From contig NAVB01002024.1 of NCBI GenBank assembly GCA_002179805.1, positions 1-21,587 of the forward strand: a stretch of DNA of 21,587 bases, written 5' to 3'. A program made the position numbers and the translations under genes. Each line of letters starts with the position of its first letter. Position 1 is the stretch's first letter. The notes under the pieces were generated by a model that worked only from the letters and a program-made list of their open reading frames with translations, was not told the origin of the DNA and did no database searches. The stretch is from Acanthamoeba lenticulata. Lineage: Eukaryota > Discosea > Longamoebia > Acanthamoebidae. Shown here in pieces: positions 20,243 to 21,587 of the stretch.

Positions 20243-21587
20243 ATGAAGCGAGGGGGCGGACGTGGATTGGAGAGTGCGTGTGACGGGAAGGCTGCAAAAA
20301 ACAAGAAGGCAACGTTGGCTGGCGGTACTTACTTCTCCCAGTTTTTGATTAAGTTGAGATTAGTAGTCTTTTATGTTCCACGCAGGAGGACGCGCCAACA
20401 AGAAGGCGAGGCTTGAGCAGCCGCATCACCAGCAACAGACGAGCATCACGTGCGCGCTTTCCGTGCTTTTGTCTCTGCAAGGCGCAAGCTCACCCCCGTG
20501 TGCCGGAGCAGTTCATTCTTTGCAGGTGCTAGCACCCGAAAGAACCCAGCCGAGGCTGAATCGAAAGACGAGGCGGTGGTGGCGGAGACCAAGGCAGAGC
20601 TCATCCACAACGAGAGGCAAGAGCTTTGTCAGGCTGCCGCGGAGCAGGAGATGATCCCCGGCCACCACCCCAAGGAAGTGATCGACCTCGATGGTACTTT
20701 GATCACAGCTGGGCTCGAAAAAATGCAAACGGCAAAGAGTTGTGTGCCTGCAGAAGCTGAAGCCGAAGTGGAGGAGACAGAGAGCGCGCCGACCAACACG
20801 CCTGCTCGAGCAGGCAGCCCGCGGCCGTCGTGTGTGTCGTTCAGCCAAGAGCGGGCCGACATGCTGAGCTTGCCAGTGACCAAGTTCAAGCCATCGGCCT
20901 ACCTCTTCTGGGACGCTGGCGCAGAGTAGGCCGCGCCCCTTCTCGGGCTTGGTCTTGGACTCGTGGTGGCTAACAACAACCTGCTCCTCCTCCTCCTCCC
21001 TTTCCCCCTTCTCGAGTGTGCCATTCATGCACGTGGTGAATGCCTTCAGGACAGTGGAGGAGACCAATGGGCGGCTCAAGATCGTGGAGCTCCTGACCAA
21101 CATGTTCCGATGCATCATTGCCACATCGCCACAGCACCTGGTCTCCTCCTTTTATCTCTGCTCCAATAAGGTGCGAGCCCCCGATCAGCACACAAGCCGG
21201 GTTGCACTGCAGCGGCTCACAAGAACTGCCACCAACCATTCAGATTGCGGCGCCGCACTTGGGCATTGAGCTCGGTGTCGGGGACTCGATGGTACGCGCG
21301 CCAGCTGGGTGTTGTTGCTACAAGATTTGTGGAAGATGCAGATGAGCCAACGCCAACATGTTGCACAGTTGATGCGCGCGATCTCCGAGGCGAGTGGCCG
21401 GAGCGCAGAGAGCCTGAAGAAGGACATGAACGAGATCGGCGATGTCGGGCTGGTCGGCGAACAGGCCAAAGCGCGGCAGAAGACGATCTGGGGCCGCGCC
21501 GCGTCGGCCTCGCTCACCTGCAGCGCGCTCCACAAGACGCTGCTCTCCGTGACCACGCTCAAGGGCAACGAGGCACGCCTCTTGACT
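20243..21587 (+). CDS. LIG1: DNA ligase I (ATP-dependent), N-terminal part, cut by the window edge
   Basis: Six exons are seen (20243-20324, 20386-20449, 20512-20925, 21017-21170, 21244-21291, 21369 to the edge), giving 327 aa so far. The N-terminus MKRGGGRGLESACDGKAAKN is basic, with NKKARLE as a likely nuclear signal. QTSITSFF (residues 45-52) is a PCNA-binding (PIP) box like that at the start of human ligase I; it is completed across the intron at 20450-20511. A disordered Glu/Ala-rich region follows. The ligase DNA-binding domain starts near 187: DVPFMHVVNAFRTVEETNGR, LKIVELLTNMFRCIIATSP, APHLGIELGVGDSM, EASGRSAESLKKDMNEIGDV and QAKARQKTIWGR. The adenylation (KxDG) and OB domains must lie beyond the window. 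Ligase I joins Okazaki fragments and repair nicks in the nucleus. An ATG at 20373 could be an alternative start. Confidence 0.92.

Noticed and set aside
21250..21587. Minus-strand ORFs opposite the ligase exons
   Set aside because: Shadows of the DNA ligase I coding exons, which have clear family motifs on the plus strand.

Overview
The window looks like a gene-dense nuclear fragment of a free-living amoeba, most probably Acanthamoeba or a close amoebozoan. The reasons are GC-rich coding exons with strong third-position G/C bias, many short AT-richer GT-AG introns (38 inferred, 31-169 nt, donors often GTACGT, GTGCGT or GTACTT), gaps of a few hundred bases, and protein families typical of amoebae. 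There is no sign of bacterial operons, rRNA, convincing tRNA, CRISPR or transposons. All gene models were built by eye from reading-frame continuity across GT-AG boundaries and family motifs. No alignment was run.

Layout. Left part, minus strand: a disordered Ser/Pro-rich protein cut by the window edge (1-497); a tandem calponin-homology, coiled-coil and C2 cytoskeletal protein (709-2738); an orphan helical protein (3072-3512); a nine-exon RING E3 ligase candidate with a C-terminal UBR-like Cys/His finger (3762-5746); and a CHTOP/FoP-like mRNA-export adaptor (6099-6974). The last is head-to-head with the plus-strand RIO2 kinase (7181-8839), with a 206-bp shared promoter region between them.

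Middle: a small four-span membrane protein (9064-10232, plus) converges on a nine-exon HTTM / vitamin-K-dependent-carboxylase-like membrane protein (10550-13579, minus). Upstream of that is an RFX-family transcription factor (14133-15708, minus). A 2.2-kb stretch with no convincing gene follows (15709-17946).

Right part, plus strand: an F-box/leucine-rich-repeat protein (17947-20123) and the 5' half of DNA ligase I (20243 to the edge), whose N-terminus carries a PCNA-binding box assembled across a splice junction. Two perfect palindromes lie in the 119-bp gap between these two genes.

The genes do not form one pathway. They are mostly housekeeping (ribosome maturation, mRNA export, replication, ubiquitylation, actin binding) plus one regulator. 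The points most worth a second look are the RFX factor in what is probably a non-ciliated amoeba, the composite E3 ligase, the CH-CH-coil-C2 architecture, the HTTM protein, very short introns including one 31-nt candidate, and the paired palindromes before the ligase gene. I found no clearly new multi-gene system.
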